A stretch of 45,915 nt of DNA from a virus, in IMG/VR virus record IMGVR_UViG_3300037189_010251, positions 1 through 45,915 of that record. The stretch is one strand, 5' to 3'. Every line of letters begins with the position of its first letter. Position 1 is the first letter of the stretch. The translations under genes and the position numbers were made by a program. Below, piece after piece: positions 18,901 to 26,271 of the stretch. The notes beneath the pieces are model-generated. The model ran no database searches, was not told the DNA's origin, and was given only the letters and a program-made list of their open reading frames with translations.

Positions 18901-19053
18901 TCTTACAGTAACGAAGGCAAGAAACACGCTACGGGCTATGCAATGTTTTATTGTGATCAAGAGTATGACGAGGCTACTGGTACACTAGTTCCGCGCAAGC
19001 AAAGTGTTTATTTTATTGGCCGTTTGTATCGTCAAAACCCTGGGAGTTCATAA
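15988..19053 (+). CDS. Baseplate hub-like minor tail protein
   Basis: A 1021-aa protein. Residues 1-90 form a beta domain; residues about 100-195 hold two tandem Trp/Tyr carbohydrate-binding-like modules (TTWDKTSTYLKGAIVKFNGS, then FDDFVVGDKVISTNGLVYVC). The part from about 195 to 580 (FVSFEYGEDDAGGTLTVACN, FSQKVNVVYGSGKALNG, GRSILVKGLFGNRQGILFHI) resembles the hub proteins that close the tail tube in siphoviruses. The C-terminal third is Gly/Asn/Tyr-rich beta structure (residues about 640-1000). It ends one base into the next ATG. In siphovirus order this is a component of the tip that contacts tape measure and fibres. Confidence 0.65.
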   Translation: MISPSMSGTQPVDSGYWRIIVDPRPSSSTNEAVDVTFVRGAATTVSNLSTMDPFGPGAATIVFTSVTLLDRPGTGDLSWLVPEANVDICWMKPQINIGSATTWDKTSTYLKGAIVKFNGSYYTAKNTVGPFPQSWSVWNRFDDFVVGDKVISTNGLVYVCILDRLHTTSTPQADTTHWSLFNWQPSTDTDNWISNGTGNQTEDDVVYRWEGYFVSFEYGEDDAGGTLTVACNGAMKQMDNYLAYPEHLTQPISYEYAIERQFNTTNRPDSRLRDCIPFKETAISDPDFAFLGDNPDNIFRSSDYTNYNSKDAIYNKTMSSYYKPINLQTGDLWTGLLTRSTGNFEPVLTNYIQNLLESMQTPTGSFTLLLGPGRQPYFKHRKRLTAPDENTLVVDVLWPGVKISVTQDFSQKVNVVYGSGKALNGDTFTNIVYDADGSRSRYEPFAYKQENYPRVKSNDSFNADKMSKEVSLNFWAGLNTADAKLVAEKHLELFSDPGITAQLTLNVDPQLMDGTGVARQTLTAGRSILVKGLFGNRQGILFHITEHSYSGAENTVSLTLDSKSRSQLTVQEVRQRGKDSLVVSRLLGVGQFKPNIDDLLFPWSYEQGSGFVPLGSKFLWDVANRNNISIGDFPWSNLTTAYPPKHFNAAAKADASTHYVGIPGAADTENADNNWSAVAPVMFSAAGSISSVRFVAVKADGTPYKVPFHVSLWMEDAAGGLSFYTTPALTTPENFGVQLRKATIKAVNQSGAGLSATVTTSKTVNTGAAKGTITATLKFSAKDASYIFDRISSAGKIQVRDMKNVSNSANTWFTVKSYDADNRTITFNIAKSLCKSFTQQANQTETVKNIWIVGNYAPSASDAGIVPAAFNYKWGQHYPLYQRAWERIEPEGNNAGPLAYYGPNSPIAGWGTYYEMAGFYPNNGGIEQYSPATGLFADDTPFSYDFTAGNQTSAIDTNHTPTANTLPSSDGSYSNEGKKHATGYAMFYCDQEYDEATGTLVPRKQSVYFIGRLYRQNPGSS

Positions 19054-19505
19054 TGTTAGGTGCGCCTACTGGCACTCTTATTGGCAATTTTTTGTCATAT
19101 ATTTCTACGACTAACACTACTTATGTAGCTTTGCACAGTGGCACTCCTTCTATGTTTACTCCTGGATCTAATGAGATTGGCATTCGTCAGCTAGTAACGT
19201 GGAACGTTAATGCTGAGACTGCTAGTAACGCGTCAGATTTAGTTTTTACAGGATTGTCTACTACTAATATTTCTTATGTCACTATTAACGATGCTTTAAC
19301 TGGCGGCAATGTTTTGTTTATGATTCCGTTAAGCGCTCCTTATAGTTTGGTGGCTACTGGGTCTACTGGTATTTATAAGATTTCCGCTAATTCATTGTTT
19401 TTGAGTTTTGAAACTAATGCATCTGTTTATTCAATGGATGGTGGAACGCCTTATACTGTGTGGTCTACGCCTACTGTTTCTGTTGGCGATGGCGGAACTC
19501 CGTAA
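19053..19505 (+). CDS. Small tail-fibre-associated beta protein
   Basis: A 150-aa protein with the phrase TYVALHSGTPSMFTPGSNEI near the N-terminus. It shares this YVxLHS...P...G..E pattern with the protein encoded at 21290-21643 (YVSLHSADPGTTGASELSGG), so the two are probably distant paralogues of a common phage tail-tip/fibre protein type. The body is Ser/Thr/Asn-rich beta structure. No enzymatic motif. Confidence 0.6.
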   Translation: MLGAPTGTLIGNFLSYISTTNTTYVALHSGTPSMFTPGSNEIGIRQLVTWNVNAETASNASDLVFTGLSTTNISYVTINDALTGGNVLFMIPLSAPYSLVATGSTGIYKISANSLFLSFETNASVYSMDGGTPYTVWSTPTVSVGDGGTP

Positions 19506-19519
19506 GGTAGGATTGGATT

Positions 19520-20473
19520 ATGTCTACTAAAATACAGGTTCGTCGTGGTACTGCGGCTCAATGGACTTCTGCTAACCCTACTTTGGCGTCTGGCGAGGTT
19601 GGGTTTGAAACCGATACTGGTAGGTTCAAAATAGGTACTGGTGCTTTATGGGGGTCTACAGTTTATGCCAGCACAGCGGTTGCTGATACTGCTTTGCTTT
19701 CTGCTGCTAATGTTTTTGCACAAGGCCAGACGGTTTCTTCGACAGGTAACGCTATTTTGTCGCTTAATTCTGGTGTTGGTGGTACTGCCGGCAATCAAGT
19801 TTCTGGGATTGATTTTCTTCTTAATGGAACTCTTAAGGGAAACATTGATGTATTTGAGTCAACATATAGCGAAGCGTTATTCTTAAATAGCGGTACGAGC
19901 AATAATGTGGTTTTGGCTTTTGGTGGCGGAAACGTTGGTATCAGCGTTATACCAACTGTAAAGCTAGATGTTAATGGAGCGGTAAAAGCTACTACGTTTA
20001 ATAACTTGACTTTGACTGCTAATACAACGGGCTTTTCTGTTGCAGGTGGATCTCTCACTTCTAAAACTTTGCAAGTCAATAACACACTGACTCTTGCTGG
20101 TACTGATTCTACAACTATGACTTTTCCAGCCGCTTCAGGAACTGTTGTTACTAAAGATTCTACGGATCAGTTAACTAACAAAACTTTTGCTTCCAATACT
20201 TATTCATCCGCTACTACACTGACTACTGCAAACGACATAGTTTTTATTTCTGCCACAGTGGCTTGGACACTAACTTTGCCCACTCCTACTGCAGGTAAGG
20301 TTTTACATATTGTTAGAACAGACGCTACTGGTGTTGTTATTACCGTTGCTGGTCACATAAATAACGTTGCGTCCACTACTAACTCCGCTTGGTTTGCTGC
20401 TTCATCTGCACGTAAAGCTATTTTGGTATCCAACGGCACAACTTGGTATGCAACTTCTAACGGAGCGTTCTAA
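19520..20473 (+). CDS. Tail fibre with Mtd-like N-terminal domain
   Basis: A 317-aa protein starting with STKIQVRRGTAAQWTSANPT, LASGEVGFETDTGRFKIGTG and LWGSTVY, the pattern of the short N-terminal attachment domain found on many tail fibres (Mtd_N or hyaluronidase-type). Residues 60-230 hold repeated beta strands and end with a compact C-terminal domain (FISATVAWTLTLPTPTAGKV ... AILVSNGTTWYATS) common at the ends of fibres. It is likely to act in host recognition and trimerise. AGGATTGG lies about 7 bases upstream of the ATG. Confidence 0.75.
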   Translation: MSTKIQVRRGTAAQWTSANPTLASGEVGFETDTGRFKIGTGALWGSTVYASTAVADTALLSAANVFAQGQTVSSTGNAILSLNSGVGGTAGNQVSGIDFLLNGTLKGNIDVFESTYSEALFLNSGTSNNVVLAFGGGNVGISVIPTVKLDVNGAVKATTFNNLTLTANTTGFSVAGGSLTSKTLQVNNTLTLAGTDSTTMTFPAASGTVVTKDSTDQLTNKTFASNTYSSATTLTTANDIVFISATVAWTLTLPTPTAGKVLHIVRTDATGVVITVAGHINNVASTTNSAWFAASSARKAILVSNGTTWYATSNGAF

Positions 20474-20817
20474 TGGCTAATGCACATCCTTACCCAATAA
20501 AGATAGATCAAGGTGGTACCTGGACTCTTTCTTTTACATACAAAATTAACAATGCTGCTGTTAGTTTTAACGGTTTTACTGCTTCTATGATGGTTCGTAA
20601 GAACTACACGGATACTGATCCTGTTTTATCGTTAACAACCGAAAACGGCGGAATTACGTTGGGGGCTAATGGTTTGGTAACTATTACTGCTTCAGCTGCT
20701 TTAACTGCCACTATGCCTCCTGGTACTGGTGTTTATGATCTTGAACTGTACACAGGTAGTGAGGTTCGCAAGCTTCTTCGCGGTGATGTAACTATCGTGC
20801 CTGAGGTTACTCGATGA
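20473..20817 (+). CDS. Baseplate/fibre protein (BppU-like N-domain)
   Basis: A 114-aa all-beta protein with IKIDQGGTWTLSFTYKINNA near its N-terminus and GTGVYDLELYTGSEVRKLLR, GDVTIVPEVTR at the end. This layout (dipping strand pairs ending in a ...RLLxGxVxVxPEVTR phrase) is typical of small phage fibre-attachment domains related to BppU. Overlaps its neighbours by 1 and 4 bases, so it is translated with them. A connector between fibre and tail tip is inferred. Confidence 0.65.
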   Translation: MANAHPYPIKIDQGGTWTLSFTYKINNAAVSFNGFTASMMVRKNYTDTDPVLSLTTENGGITLGANGLVTITASAALTATMPPGTGVYDLELYTGSEVRKLLRGDVTIVPEVTR

Positions 20818-21281
20818 GTGAAATCATTGAAATTGACAAAGATAGCGTCACCCTGACAGTTGTTGACAATAACATCACTCTTGATGTCCAGACGTCCACT
20901 GTAAGCCTTACAACGGCTTCTGTGGGGCCTCAGGGGCCTCAGGGGCTTGCTGGGTCTAATGCCCAGTCTTTCCCTGTATTCTCGCTACAGGGGCAGATAG
21001 CGCCTTACACAGGTACTAACAGGTTCTATTTTGAGAACGCTTACACGCTTACAAAGATTAGGGCTTCTGTAGGAACGGCACCTACTGGGTCTGGAATTGT
21101 CGTGACTGCTTTTATTAATGGTTCTTCTGTAGGTACTGTTACGATTCCTGCTGGCAGTAATAGTGGTACCACAGTGGTATCAAGTGCGCTTGTAGCAGGG
21201 GATTATGCTACGATTTCTATAACAAGTGTCGGGTCAATAGTTGCTGGGTCTGACTTGACTGTTTCATTAACAATTGGCTAG
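20814..21281 (+). CDS. Tail protein with short collagen-like stretch
   Basis: A 155-aa protein: a beta N-terminus (VTLTVVDNNITLDVQTSTVS), a short GPQGPQGLAGS collagen-like segment at about 33-43, and a C-terminal beta domain (residues 50-155) with GSGIVVTAFINGSSVGTVTI. Collagen-like spacers are common in trimeric fibres. It overlaps the previous gene by four bases (ATGA). Probably a fibre component. Confidence 0.65.
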   Translation: MSEIIEIDKDSVTLTVVDNNITLDVQTSTVSLTTASVGPQGPQGLAGSNAQSFPVFSLQGQIAPYTGTNRFYFENAYTLTKIRASVGTAPTGSGIVVTAFINGSSVGTVTIPAGSNSGTTVVSSALVAGDYATISITSVGSIVAGSDLTVSLTIG

Positions 21282-21289
21282 GAGTTGAC

Positions 21290-21643
21290 ATGGCACGTAT
21301 TTCCACTACAGAGGCAAACCAAGCCCTATCTACTACAGGTTGGGCTTATGTGTCTTTGCATTCTGCTGATCCTGGCACAACGGGTGCTTCTGAGCTTTCT
21401 GGTGGCACGTATGCACGCGTAGCAGTCTCGTGGAGTACCCCAGCATCAGGAGCAACTTCTAATACGGGTGCTTTGACAATTAACATTCCGGCATCAACTA
21501 CAGCGGCTTACTTTGGTGTTTGGTCTGCTTTGACTACAGGTACTTATTACATTGGTGGCGCGTTGTCGCCAACTATTACTACTGGCACTTCAGCAGGTAC
21601 GGTCACTATTGCTGTTGGCGCTTTGTCGGTCACTGCGTCGTAA
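21290..21643 (+). CDS. Tail fibre-like protein (YVSLH family)
   Basis: A 117-aa protein carrying WAYVSLHSADPGTTGASELS and GGTYARVAVSWSTPASGATS, a pattern recurrent in phage tail-tip proteins encoded near fibres. Paralogue of the protein at 19053-19505. Beta-rich, Ser/Thr/Gly-rich, no transmembrane part. AGGAGTTGAC precedes the ATG by 5 bases. Confidence 0.6.
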   Translation: MARISTTEANQALSTTGWAYVSLHSADPGTTGASELSGGTYARVAVSWSTPASGATSNTGALTINIPASTTAAYFGVWSALTTGTYYIGGALSPTITTGTSAGTVTIAVGALSVTAS

Positions 21644-21665
21644 TTTTGAAGGGAGGTAATCCCTC

Positions 21666-22709
21666 ATGGCTGTAAATGTTGTTGGCACGACTTTAACTGC
21701 ATTTAACACTAGTTCCTCAACACCAATTACTTTTACTATTCCTGCGGCAGTTACCCCTTGTCTTGCAGTTGTTGTTTACGATGCTGGTATTAACGTTGGT
21801 TCTGAACCAGTTACATCTATCACAGACACTGCAAGTAATGTTTATACAAAAGTAGGCCCTTCCCTATTTCAGGGAAGTGTTCCTACTGGTATGACTCATG
21901 GTGTTTATACAGGAAAAATAGCCACAAGTGCTACTGCAGTTACAGTAACTCTTAACGGTATTGCTGGTTATGGTGCTAAATCTGCTTTAATGTTTTTCCT
22001 GCAAGGCGTTAACTATGCAACTCCTGCTTTTACTACAAAAACTGCTGCTAGCACCACAGGTGTAGGTTCTCTAGTTACCCCACCAGCTAGTAATGGTGAC
22101 CTTGTTGTCATGACAGGCACAGCTACAGGTACGGGTATTCCTCAATCTGGCGCTAGCGATACTACGAATGGCACGTGGGGTACTGTAACTAACGTTTATG
22201 CCGTAGGCGGATCTATTAACGCTAACCTTGCCATTCAAGCAAAAACTATTACTTCAGGTACTAACGTAACACAAACGGGTGTAATGACAACAGCTGCAAC
22301 TGTGTCTTACTCAACAGGTTTTGCTTTAGTTTTTCAAAGTAACGCATCTAGCGGTACAGGCGCAATTGGGTTAAACGCTAGCGTTCCAGGACCTAAAGGT
22401 GCAATTAGTTTAACTGCAACGGTTACTAATGCGCTTAAGTTTTCTCAAACTGGTTCGGGTTCAATCGGGTTGGTTGCGTCTGCTACAAGCGCACTGCGTT
22501 ATCCTGCTACTGCATTAGGAGCAATAAGTCTTACTGGCACATCAAGCAATGCCAGTGTCAAATACACATCTACTGGTAGTGGGTCATTAAGTCTTTTAGG
22601 GGCATCTAATGGCGTTGCTTCACTTACTGGCACTGCTGCTATTGATTTAATTCTTTCAGGTTCTGGCTCTAAAAGAGACCTTTTTGTTGGCTGGGGCATA
22701 CCTTTGTGA
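21666..22709 (+). CDS. Adhesin-like tail protein with repeats
   Basis: A 347-aa protein. Residues 1-225 form a beta domain with TSSSTPITFTIPAAVTPCLA and YGAKSALMFFLQGV, similar to tail-associated concanavalin-like domains. Residues about 230-335 are a tandem series of about 22-24-aa units of the type GxGSIGLxASxTxALRYxxT (seen as TGSGSIGLVASATSALRYPA, TALGAISLTGTSSNASVKYT, TGSGSLSLLGAS), giving a repeating beta stalk. GGGAGGT lies 8 bases before the ATG. Probably the last fibre gene of the late operon; the repeats could vary in number between relatives. Confidence 0.65.
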   Translation: MAVNVVGTTLTAFNTSSSTPITFTIPAAVTPCLAVVVYDAGINVGSEPVTSITDTASNVYTKVGPSLFQGSVPTGMTHGVYTGKIATSATAVTVTLNGIAGYGAKSALMFFLQGVNYATPAFTTKTAASTTGVGSLVTPPASNGDLVVMTGTATGTGIPQSGASDTTNGTWGTVTNVYAVGGSINANLAIQAKTITSGTNVTQTGVMTTAATVSYSTGFALVFQSNASSGTGAIGLNASVPGPKGAISLTATVTNALKFSQTGSGSIGLVASATSALRYPATALGAISLTGTSSNASVKYTSTGSGSLSLLGASNGVASLTGTAAIDLILSGSGSKRDLFVGWGIPL

Positions 22710-22746
22710 TAGGCTTTTGCTGACCATTTAACCTAGGAGTAAAAAC

Positions 22747-22971
22747 ATGGCCATTGATTATGACGCTTATCTTTCTGCAGATCAGAAGAAAGCAATTGTT
22801 GAAAACCGTCTGCAGCAGTTTGCTTCAGAGGCGTACCAGACTGAATTGAATCAAGAGATTCAAAAGCGTTCTGGTAATGATGAAGTTGCTGCTGGATATG
22901 AAGAAACCTTGGCGCTTATTGAAGCTGCTATCGAGGTTCATGCCGAAGAGCTTGCAAAACTAGAAGCATAG
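22747..22971 (+). CDS. Small acidic helical protein, end of late operon
   Basis: A 74-aa helical, Glu/Gln/Ala-rich protein (DYDAYLSADQKKAIVENRLQ, NDEVAAGYEETLALIEAAIE) with AGGAGT 6 bases before the ATG. No known family; last rightward gene before the terminator at 22986. Could be a tail chaperone or host-modulating protein; nothing in the sequence decides. Confidence 0.6.
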   Translation: MAIDYDAYLSADQKKAIVENRLQQFASEAYQTELNQEIQKRSGNDEVAAGYEETLALIEAAIEVHAEELAKLEA

Positions 22972-22985
22972 ACCTGTTTTTGGGC

Positions 22986-23037
22986 AAAAAAAAAGACCAC
23001 ATGGGGCGCTCCCGAAGGAGCGCCCCATTGGTTTTTT
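22986..23037. terminator. Strong bidirectional terminator
   Basis: A perfect 12-bp stem (23001-23012 with 23017-23028) and a CGAA tetraloop, flanked on the left by A9 and on the right by GGTTTTTT. It can end transcripts from both sides and lies between the rightward late genes and the leftward genes. Confidence 0.95.
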
Positions 23038-23039
23038 AT

Positions 23040-23197
23040 TTCCGTCACACGAAATTGTAATAGCCAAACAGCCTTCAAAGGTAAAGCGAAACAAAGACAG
23101 GCTTTTTTATGCTAATCTGCTTAACGCCCAAGTCAAAACGTTAAGCAAACAGGCTGTCGTTCACGCGATAGGTGGCGCGTCAGGCGTTCACTACAAT
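23040..23197. other. Convergent intergenic region with hairpins, no gene
   Basis: No supported gene. It holds an inverted repeat TGCTTAACG (23118-23126) with CGTTAAGCA (23139-23147), a possible second rightward terminator (AGCCT ... AGGCTTTTTT ending near 23107), and a GTTCACG/CGTTCAC pair near 23160-23191. These could be ends of overlapping terminated transcripts. Confidence 0.4.
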
Positions 23198-23554
23198 TTA
23201 CGGAAACGTGACAGCGGGTGCTGTCATCTTAGGCGGTAAGCCTAAGTCTTTTCCAACAGGATCGTCAATGTAGAAGTCGCTAACTGGCATTGGTTGTACT
23301 GCTGGTCGTGGTGTAGGCGCAACTGGCGTAGCAGGCTTAGCAGGCATTGGAACCGATAAAGGTCCTTGTCCTTGCTTTCCGCCACTAAACCAGATTGCTA
23401 TTTGTCTTAATGCGTCGAATACCGTGAGAACTCTAGTGAGAACTCCTGCGGCATTTCCAAATTGATTCAAGCGGTCAATGCCTGCAGGTCCCTGAAACTT
23501 TGCCCAGGTAAACCCGAAAACGGTGATTGCGCTTGCTGCCAGTAAGAGGCCCAT
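23198..23554 (-). CDS. Small membrane protein with Pro-rich tail
   Basis: 118 aa when read from the ATG at 23554, which has AAGGAGAAG immediately upstream; this start overlaps the upstream gene by 88 bases. Residues 1-20 form a transmembrane helix (MGLLLAASAITVFGFTWAKF), a second amphipathic stretch lies near 35-55, and residues about 68-92 are Pro/Ala-rich (PAKPATPVAPTPRPAVQP), ending in DFYIDDPVGKDLGLPPK. No family is recognised. It is the last gene of a three-gene set with the next two entries, apparently under one promoter. Confidence 0.55.
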   Translation of the reverse strand: MGLLLAASAITVFGFTWAKFQGPAGIDRLNQFGNAAGVLTRVLTVFDALRQIAIWFSGGKQGQGPLSVPMPAKPATPVAPTPRPAVQPMPVSDFYIDDPVGKDLGLPPKMTAPAVTFP

Positions 23555-24399
23555 TCTTCTCCTTGGTGTGCTGTGTCGGCAATTACTTGCCAACCGTCGT
23601 AGAAACGATTGACTGCTGATTGCCATGTTTGCTTGGTCATATCGTCCATGTATTCTTCAACCTTGATAGGGTACCTATAAAGATTTTCAATCTTGGTCGA
23701 TATTTGTTCGTAAATGTTACAGGTACATGCAGCTCTGTAGTCAGTTGAACGAGCGCAACTATCGTCACATGGTACTCCGTCAATGGTGCACCAGCATTCC
23801 GACAGCATGCCTAGGTCGGTTTCTGTTTGCAGCTTTCTTATTGATTTTTGCAAAGCAATTGTTCTTTCTTGCGTGAACATAGGAACAACTGACCATAAAG
23901 GGGCAAGTCCAATAACGTTAGACTCGCCTACTCGAATGCGATCATCATTAGGGTAGTAAGACATTCTATCTGTTTCAGTTTCATAGTTCACGTTATTGAG
24001 TGACCAGCGAAACTCGTCTATTGCTGAGTTAACGTGAGTTAACGCAACTGCCGGATAGTCGATGTCAAAATTCTTAATGAAATCAATGTGTGGAAATTCA
24101 TTAACCATTATTGATTTCCAAGTAACTAAACTAGGAAATAGCCAAGGGTTATTGTCGTTTTTATATACGGCTTGCACGTGTGCATCACCGTAATAACCAC
24201 AACAGCATTCTGGATCAAAGAGATGACCGACGTGTAATCCCACACCTTCGGCTCCTGGATTCAGCATGCTCCACATTGTTCCGTCGTCAATTGACTGGAA
24301 TCGCATGTAACCTGCGTACAGTTCTTGCGCGAATGGTGACAGGTAGGACGGGTCGTCTTCACGACCCGTCCACCCTTTCATGCCCCAGGGCATTATCAC
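23467..24399 (-). CDS. Unknown Cys-rich protein of the 23-25 kb module
   Basis: A 310-aa protein with several cysteine clusters: ECCCGYYGDAHV (about 69-80), CWCTIDGVPCDDSCARS and ACTCNIYEQI (about 204-232), plus many Trp and Tyr. These suggest metal binding or disulfides. An N-terminal MPWGMKGWTGREDDPSYL precedes them. No family was recognised and no catalytic pattern is clear. It overlaps the upstream 330-aa gene by 4 bases (ATGA) and shares its long region with the downstream small membrane protein, so the three are probably made together. Confidence 0.6.
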   Translation of the reverse strand: MIMPWGMKGWTGREDDPSYLSPFAQELYAGYMRFQSIDDGTMWSMLNPGAEGVGLHVGHLFDPECCCGYYGDAHVQAVYKNDNNPWLFPSLVTWKSIMVNEFPHIDFIKNFDIDYPAVALTHVNSAIDEFRWSLNNVNYETETDRMSYYPNDDRIRVGESNVIGLAPLWSVVPMFTQERTIALQKSIRKLQTETDLGMLSECWCTIDGVPCDDSCARSTDYRAACTCNIYEQISTKIENLYRYPIKVEEYMDDMTKQTWQSAVNRFYDGWQVIADTAHQGEEWASYWQQAQSPFSGLPGQSFRDLQALTA

Positions 24400-25388
24400 T
24401 TCTTCTTTTTGTTCTTACTCTGGTTTTGGTTGCGAGGACCTTGTGGGCGAGGAGCCTGCGGCCTAACCAATTCTCGTACGGCTTTTTCAGCGACTACGAG
24501 TTCCTGAGCGATGTGCTGTTCAGCAATTTCAGTAGCTTGGGCAGTTGTTACATTGCCTTCTACTTCTACGTGAACAACGCCATTGGCAATGTCTACAATC
24601 TCGGAGATTGCGATGGCTTCTTCGATTGTCTCTGACAAGACCTTAGCTTGAACGCCGTTAACAATCTCGTCGCTCTTGAGTGCGAGGCTGATGCCTGCAC
24701 CCAGCATTGCTACACCAGCTACGCAAAGGATTGCTGGCACGCCGCCTGCTAGGGCAGCAACAACGTACTTGCCTGCGACTGGGATAAGCGAAGCAAAGGT
24801 GCTAACTAGGCCACCAGTGAACTGGTTGACTACGAAACCAACACCAACAATAGAGGACCAAATTGGAACAATGGTTGCGGTAATGGTGTGCTCGAAAGCG
24901 CCCTTAAGAATACGACCAAAGTTGGCTGTGTATGATCCAACCTTCATCCAAGCACGCTCGCGGAAGTCAGTTACCTTGTAACCAAAGTTTGCCATCTTTG
25001 AACCAGCAGACGCATTAATCTTTCCAACACCCTTAGCGAGTAGCTGGAAGCCGTAGTCGTAAATGTCTGTTGACTTACGACGAATGCTACCAAGAATGCT
25101 AAATGTCTTCTTGATAACAGAACTGATAAATCCGGTAACCATTCGGTAGCCGGACTTGGTAGCGGTCAGACCGCTGATCAGTGCACCGCCAAGGCTTACA
25201 GGGATGATTCCCCATGAGCGACGCATGAACGTCACAGTGCTTGCAATTCCCTTGCGGGATGAGGCGACTAGCTTCGTTGCGAGTGAACGCAAGTAATCTA
25301 GCTTAACGGAGGCCGCGTTGCGGACCTTAATGACAGTTGCCTTAGCATCTGCCTGCGCACCTGTTGGTGCCAAAGTGGCTGTAGCCAT
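24396..25388 (-). CDS. Large membrane protein of unknown function, codon-adapted
   Basis: A 330-aa protein. Residues 60-100 and about 175-240 hold hydrophobic segments (IIPVSLGGALISGLTAT; IVPIWSSIVGVGFVVNQF; YVVAALAGGVPAILCVAGVA; MLGAGISLAL), the last two forming a likely hairpin. A helical part follows, then a C-terminal Pro/Arg/Lys tail with RPQAPRPQGPRNQNQSKNKK. AAGGAGAAAACAAA precedes the ATG. Its codons (mainly AAG, AAC, C-ending) resemble the capsid and the 302-aa ssDNA-binding gene and not the neighbouring small genes, which hints at high expression. No family recognised; a holin-like or host-membrane role is possible but unproven. Confidence 0.6.
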   Translation of the reverse strand: MATATLAPTGAQADAKATVIKVRNAASVKLDYLRSLATKLVASSRKGIASTVTFMRRSWGIIPVSLGGALISGLTATKSGYRMVTGFISSVIKKTFSILGSIRRKSTDIYDYGFQLLAKGVGKINASAGSKMANFGYKVTDFRERAWMKVGSYTANFGRILKGAFEHTITATIVPIWSSIVGVGFVVNQFTGGLVSTFASLIPVAGKYVVAALAGGVPAILCVAGVAMLGAGISLALKSDEIVNGVQAKVLSETIEEAIAISEIVDIANGVVHVEVEGNVTTAQATEIAEQHIAQELVVAEKAVRELVRPQAPRPQGPRNQNQSKNKKKK

Positions 25389-25413
25389 TTTGTTTTCTCC
25401 TTGTGAGTGTTTT

Positions 25414-25425
25414 GTACGTACGTAC
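25414..25425. promoter_or_regulatory. 12-bp palindrome GTACGTACGTAC (operator candidate)
   Basis: A perfect palindrome in the leader of the 330-aa membrane protein, 26 bases before its ATG and downstream of the HTH gene. A dimeric regulator such as the neighbouring HTH protein could bind here. Not linked to a known site. Confidence 0.35.
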
Positions 25426-25461
25426 TTGGTTTTAGTTACTTCTGTTTCACTAATTCCCCTA

Positions 25462-25491
25462 GATGCTCAACCGGGGAAGTGGCTGAGCATC
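25462..25491. repeat. Inverted repeat GATGCTCA/TGAGCATC
   Basis: An 8-bp perfect inverted repeat (25462-25469 with 25484-25491) between the HTH gene stop and the membrane gene. Could be a weak terminator stem or an operator; no clear T-tract follows in either direction. Confidence 0.4.
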
Positions 25492-25499
25492 GTAGGCAA

Positions 25500-25745
25500 T
25501 CAGCGCTTGGAAGGCTTGACGACTTCTAACGCGATGAGCAGTTCTTCGTACGACACATCTAAAGCCGCACACAACGGTGGCATCATTTCAATGCTTGGTC
25601 GTGTCTCGGCGGTAAAGTATCGATACAGGTTGCCTCGGTTGATACCTACAGCGTCTGCAACTTCTTGCAGTGAAGCGTATTCAAGTAGCGCCATGCGATC
25701 GCGCAGCCACTTCATGATTCGCTTACCTTGGTTGTTCATTGCCAT
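25500..25745 (-). CDS. HTH transcriptional regulator (Cro/CI-type)
   Basis: An 81-aa protein, mostly one HTH_XRE domain: LEYASLQEVADAVGINRGNL, then YRYFTAETRPSIEMMPPLCA and ALDVSYEELL. The helix-turn-helix lies near residues 24-45 (SLQEVADAVGINRGNLYRYF). GGAGTAAC stands 2 bases upstream of the ATG. It is a small DNA-binding regulator of the Cro type; alone it is short for a repressor with a dimer domain. Neighbouring palindromes at 25414 and 25462 are possible targets. Follows the 126-aa gene by 3 bases, so it may share that gene's promoter. Confidence 0.8.
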   Translation of the reverse strand: MAMNNQGKRIMKWLRDRMALLEYASLQEVADAVGINRGNLYRYFTAETRPSIEMMPPLCAALDVSYEELLIALEVVKPSKR

Positions 25746-25748
25746 TTG

Positions 25749-26129
25749 TTACTCCTTTTTGTGATGTGGATGGCAGTCAATGCACACGCAAACTTCTTTG
25801 TCGTAGTTTTTGATGGCATTTTTTATTTGCATAGAAAAATGGCTGGTGTAATCTTCCACCAGCCGTATTGCGTTGTCTTGCGTGTCGTTAATCATGTCAG
25901 TAAGTACACCGCGCATGTCGTTAACGATTTTGGAAGCTACAGCCATTGCCGCTTGTGGCGGCAGGAATGACTCTAGGTGATGCACAACCATTTGCTCGAT
26001 GTTGTCGAGAAATTCTGGGTTGAGTGTATCTCGTGTTTTGCTAGAAAAATTACTGAGCATTGCTTTACCGAGCATTTGGTTTTTGCGCTTCTCTTTTGTA
26101 ATAATTTCTGTAACTGCAGATGTTGCCAT
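25749..26129 (-). CDS. Unknown protein, first gene after leader promoter
   Basis: A 126-aa helical protein with MLSNFSSKTRDTLNPEFLDN, VVHHLESFLPPQAAMAVASK and an end CVCIDCHPHHKKE that has a possible metal-binding Cys/His group. GGAGAAAC precedes the ATG. It is the first gene after promoter 26272-26301 and the leader hairpin at 26145, so its level may be set by that hairpin. No family recognised. Confidence 0.6.
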   Translation of the reverse strand: MATSAVTEIITKEKRKNQMLGKAMLSNFSSKTRDTLNPEFLDNIEQMVVHHLESFLPPQAAMAVASKIVNDMRGVLTDMINDTQDNAIRLVEDYTSHFSMQIKNAIKNYDKEVCVCIDCHPHHKKE

Positions 26130-26144
26130 GTTTCTCCTTAAATA

Positions 26145-26176
26145 GAAAAAGCCCCGACACGGTTTGTGTCAGAGCT
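26145..26176 (-). terminator. Leader terminator hairpin
   Basis: On the minus strand a stem of 11 pairs (26166-26176 with 26150-26160; two G-U) is followed by TTTTT. It sits about 90 bases after the promoter at 26272 and 15 bases before the ATG at 26129, so it would stop most transcripts unless overridden. Confidence 0.65.
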
Positions 26177-26271
26177 AAGATGTCTTGAGGTTTGTCCGGT
26201 CACTCTCTGTGTGACTTAGGTTATCCTTCTAGACTGCATTTGGGTTAGGTGTGCCCTACCCGAATACATCT

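Noticed and set aside
24180-24635. Rightward open frame overlapping the 23-25 kb module
   Set aside because: It is a shadow of two coupled leftward genes with ribosome sites and lacks its own.
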